DNA of 64,000 bases from Nitrospira_D sp019636945 (GTDB lineage Bacteria > Nitrospirota > Nitrospiria > Nitrospirales > Nitrospiraceae): positions 62,001 to 126,000 of the forward strand of contig NZ_JBLFBO010000003.1 in assembly GCF_047338595.1 (NCBI RefSeq). Direction: 5' to 3'. Every line of letters begins with the position of its first letter. The first letter of the stretch is position 1. The notes beneath the pieces are model-generated. The model was not told the origin of the DNA. It searched no databases and worked only from the letters and a program-made list of their open reading frames with translations. This document shows, piece after piece, positions 61,431-64,000 of the stretch. Both the position numbers and the translations under genes were made by a program.

Positions 61431-62858
61431 ATGACATTCGAAACGATCTACGGTGTATCCCAGGCATTGTTTCTACTGTATTTAGTGACACTGACGGGAG
61501 GGTACTTACTCCTTAATGCGATTTCCATCTTTTCGCTTCGGCAATATTTCGAAGAGCGAATGGGGGAGCACTTCCCGCAGGCGTTCACCGGGTATGAGCC
61601 GCAAATTAGCATCATTGTGCCAGCATATAACGAAGCCGCCACAATCGCGAGTTCTATTCAATCTTTGTTACAGCTCCGCTATCCCGAATATGAAATCATC
61701 GTGGTCAACGACGGTTCGAAAGACGACACCATCGACGTGCTGCGGCGGGCGTTCGAACTGAAGCCGTTTCCTGAGGCGTACGGTCGCGATCTGCCGACGC
61801 AGCCGATTCGAGCCACGTACCACTCCTCGATCTATGCCAACGTCCGTGTCATCGACAAAGAAAACGGAGGGAAAGCCGATTCACTGAATGCGGGGATCAA
61901 TCTGTCGGTCTATCCCTTGTTTTGCTGTATCGATGCGGATTCGGTCTTGGCGCAGGACAGTCTCTATCGCGTGGTGCAGCCGTTCTTGCTCGATCACCGT
62001 ACCGTTGCCTGCGGTGGGACGATCCGTGTCGCGAATGGCTGCTCCGTCGAAGCCGGACGTCTGAAACAGGTGGGGCTGCCGTCGAGCCTCCTAGCGCTGC
62101 TCCAAACCGTCGAATACCTCCGCGCGTTCTTGTCCGGTCGGCAGGGATGGTCACCGATGAATGCGATGCTGATTATCTCTGGGGCCTTTGGATTATTCCG
62201 GAAGGAGGCGGTCCTGAAAGTCGGAGGGTATCGTACGGCCACGATCGGCGAAGATATGGAATTAGTGGTGCGTCTCCATCACCATTATCGGATCAATGAT
62301 CTCCCCTATCGGATTACCTATGTGCCGGATCCTGTCTGCTGGACCGAAGTGCCGGAAGATTATCGCACGCTCAGGAATCAACGCATCCGCTGGCAGCGCG
62401 GGCTTTGTGACAGTCTTGCCGGCCATTTTGAACTGTGCTGCCATCCAAAGGGCGGCACCGTTGGGTGGCTTGCCTTTCCCTTTATGGCGGTGTTTGAGTG
62501 GTTTGGGCCGGCGTTTGAAATTTTCGGGTATGTCCTGTTGATGATCGGCTTGGGGTTGGGATTGGTCTCGTTCCAGGTGTGGCTTCTCTGTGTGTGTGTC
62601 GCGATCGGGCTTGGCATCACCCTATCCTTGAGCGCCTTGCTGATGGAAGAGATGACGTTTCATCTGTATCAACGGCCATCGGACCTTCTCAAGTTAGTTC
62701 TCGTGTCGCTCGTGGAGAACTTTGGGTACCGGCAGCTCAATTCCTATTGGAAGTTGATCGGTCTTATTCGATGGATTCGAGGTACGAAGGCGGAATGGGG
62801 CAGCATGATCCGATCGGCCTCCTGGCAGTCCCAACAAGCCCGTCCTGGAAAGAACTGA
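61431..62858 (+). CDS. Processive family 2 glycosyltransferase (PgaC/cellulose-synthase-like)
   Basis: This 475-residue membrane enzyme has an N-terminal helix (ALFLLYLVTLTGGYLLLNAI). The catalytic GT-A domain has VPAYNEAATIASSIQSLL, NDGSKDD near residue 95, CIDADS near 167, GEDMELVVRLH near 273, and the processive motif QRIRWQRG near 317. Three to four C-terminal helices follow. Such enzymes polymerise and extrude beta-linked polysaccharides. ATG 61431 begins only 5 bases from the presumed start of the divergent gene, and neither has a clear ribosome-binding site. Confidence 0.88.
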   Translation: MTFETIYGVSQALFLLYLVTLTGGYLLLNAISIFSLRQYFEERMGEHFPQAFTGYEPQISIIVPAYNEAATIASSIQSLLQLRYPEYEIIVVNDGSKDDTIDVLRRAFELKPFPEAYGRDLPTQPIRATYHSSIYANVRVIDKENGGKADSLNAGINLSVYPLFCCIDADSVLAQDSLYRVVQPFLLDHRTVACGGTIRVANGCSVEAGRLKQVGLPSSLLALLQTVEYLRAFLSGRQGWSPMNAMLIISGAFGLFRKEAVLKVGGYRTATIGEDMELVVRLHHHYRINDLPYRITYVPDPVCWTEVPEDYRTLRNQRIRWQRGLCDSLAGHFELCCHPKGGTVGWLAFPFMAVFEWFGPAFEIFGYVLLMIGLGLGLVSFQVWLLCVCVAIGLGITLSLSALLMEEMTFHLYQRPSDLLKLVLVSLVENFGYRQLNSYWKLIGLIRWIRGTKAEWGSMIRSASWQSQQARPGKN

Positions 62859-63042
62859 CCGAGGTGCTGACTCAAGGACATCTGGACATGGGTTGACCGT
62901 CCAGAACAACCTGCGCTCGCTCAGCTGTTTCTGGTTTGACGTGTTTCCTGCTTTCATCGCAACACATCTTTCCCAGGCCCCTTGTTTACCTTTCCTCCGC
63001 TCCTCCGTCTAACCCATCAGACAAGGTTGGAAGGAGGGGGCT

Positions 63043-63468
63043 ATGCAAACATTCCGTTCAAAAATGAGCCTGTTCGTCATGACGGCCTCGATGCTGTTGT
63101 CAGGCTGTGTCTCGACCCTGGTGCATGACGATGTGAAGCGTACCACGGGGATCGACGGTCATTGTTCCGGGAGTCAATGGGTAGACGATTCTTCCATTGC
63201 CGTCCTACCGGTTCCGGTGGTCGCGTTTCTGACCCCTCATATCGACTTGCGAGATGTCTCCAGTGAGCCCTACCTGAATCGATGCGGCGCTTCGATGAGG
63301 GTGATCAATCGTGATGTCTCGGTCAACAGAGTGGCCTGTCTGCCGGCTGGGCTCACGAGGATTGTGACGCTGGGTGTCTGGCAATGGTGTCCGGCCAGGG
63401 TCACCTGGTCGGCGGATGTATTGGCCGATACGCCACGATCTGCAAGTGTTTCGCTTGGCGAACAATGA
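63043..63468 (+). CDS. Cysteine-rich lipoprotein of unknown function
   Basis: This 141-residue lipoprotein has a signal ending MLLSGC. Four more cysteines lie in the mature part (DGHCSGSQW, LNRCGAS, VACLPAG, WQWCPAR), suitable for two disulfides. GGAAGGAGG supports ATG 63043. No family recognised. It precedes the DUF5666 lipoprotein by 44 bases. Confidence 0.72.
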   Translation: MQTFRSKMSLFVMTASMLLSGCVSTLVHDDVKRTTGIDGHCSGSQWVDDSSIAVLPVPVVAFLTPHIDLRDVSSEPYLNRCGASMRVINRDVSVNRVACLPAGLTRIVTLGVWQWCPARVTWSADVLADTPRSASVSLGEQ

Positions 63469-63512
63469 AAGCAGAAGTTGTCATCACCATTCATTTATAC
63501 AAGGAACGTACC

Positions 63513-64000
63513 ATGAATACTTCACGATGGATCTTCAGTCTGATGGGCATGATGGGACTCGCAGGACTTCTGGCTGCTTGTGGGAGCGACGGGGCACCTT
63601 CTGTATCGGCCAGTGGTTCGGGAAGCGGGTCAGGTAGCGGTTCCGCATCAGCGTCGGGGACGATCACCGGCTTTGGGAGCGTGATCGTCAACGGGAAACG
63701 ATTCGACACGAGCAGCTCGTCGTTCACGGTTGATGGCCAATCCGGCAGCCAAAGCGACCTCAAGGTCGGGATGATCGTGACGGTCAATGGTTCGTTCAAC
63801 GGCACTCAACGGTCGGCAGACGCCGTGCTCCAGAAGGATGCCGTCGAGGGACTTGTACAATCAGTGGCTGCAGATGGTCTCAGTTTGATCGTGATGGGGC
63901 AAACCGTGTTGGTCGATAACACGACCTTGATCGATGACAATATCCCTGGCCGGAATCTTCTGAATCTTGTGTCCGGAACCGATCACGTCGAAGCGAACGG
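63513..64000 (+). CDS. DUF5666-type lipoprotein (cut by window edge)
   Basis: The frame is open from ATG 63513 to the last base. The signal peptide ends LLAAC, a lipobox. A Ser/Gly/Ala low-complexity linker of about 20 residues follows, then repeats of a beta-rich module: GTITGFGSVIVNGKRFDTSS, LKVGMIVTVNGSFNG and DAVEGLVQSVAADGLSLIVM. This is the pattern of DUF5666 (OB-fold-like) repeats. The C-terminus lies beyond the window. Function unknown; likely surface or outer-membrane attached. Confidence 0.82.
   Translation, partial: MNTSRWIFSLMGMMGLAGLLAACGSDGAPSVSASGSGSGSGSGSASASGTITGFGSVIVNGKRFDTSSSSFTVDGQSGSQSDLKVGMIVTVNGSFNGTQRSADAVLQKDAVEGLVQSVAADGLSLIVMGQTVLVDNTTLIDDNIPGRNLLNLVSGTDHVEAN

Overview
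The window looks like a chromosomal piece of a Nitrospirota bacterium, most likely Nitrospira. This is inferred from gene content only: a Tad pilus locus, a mercuric-reductase-like flavoprotein beside a TVP38 protein, DUF3047/DUF547 proteins, and a cupredoxin/beta-propeller protein. There is no rRNA or other taxonomic marker, and the single tRNA is tRNA-Ser(CGA). Most genes have good Shine-Dalgarno sites and tight operon spacing; several start at GTG or TTG.

Region 1 (1-10.3 kb) looks accessory. Two paralogous MarR repressors flank or face two detoxification modules: an RND exporter with a LolA-like protein and an outer-membrane barrel, and a tautomerase with a zinc alcohol dehydrogenase. Repeated operator-like palindromes lie in the promoters. 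A decayed IS30 element with both terminal inverted repeats interrupts the front of an HTH antitoxin-like gene. The block lies between two same-orientation copies of a MATE-gene 3' end, one a relic at 246-335 and one the end of the intact gene at 10206.

Region 2 (10.2-31.3 kb) is largely housekeeping: MATE pump, DUF2779 nuclease, tRNA-Ser, thiI, a four-helix-bundle gene wedged before trxB, coaE, a beta-helix protein, two large glycosidases (GH63-like and amylo-alpha-1,6-glucosidase), a GlcG-like protein, an orphan HAMP protein coupled to a pseudopilin, the ydbH-ynbE-ydbL envelope-lipid operon, a sulfite-oxidase-like molybdoenzyme and a DsbA-like protein.

Region 3 (31.4-47.2 kb) starts with a candidate structured RNA and a sigma-54 activator without a receiver domain. 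It continues with an essentially complete Tad (Flp) pilus locus: divergent tadD, then flp, cpaA, cpaB, a stand-alone copy of the secretin N domain, cpaC, a lipoprotein, tadE, tadG, cpaE, cpaF, tadB and tadC. Downstream come a prenyltransferase/squalene-cyclase-like protein, a Tat-exported DUF362 protein and a small exported protein.

Region 4 (47.3-54.3 kb) is a co-directional cluster broken only by one short opposite-strand gene: TVP38 membrane protein, pyridine-nucleotide disulfide oxidoreductase, DUF3047, radical SAM enzyme, DUF547 lipoprotein, ferritin-like protein, and a TIGR04283-type glycosyltransferase. It resembles clusters linked to arsenosugar-type chemistry but has no recognisable arsM or arsS here, so its product is unknown. 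It is the best candidate in the window for an undescribed pathway.

Region 5 (54.4-64 kb) holds a cupredoxin/beta-propeller gene with a strong terminator, a likely exopolysaccharide locus (HEAT membrane protein, TPR-YaiO barrel, TIM-barrel-like exported protein, divergent processive GT2 glycosyltransferase) and two lipoproteins, the last cut by the window edge. Degenerate heptanucleotide tandem repeats of four unrelated sequences occur at 14.59, 53.52, 53.73 and 56.71 kb, three of them inside genes.
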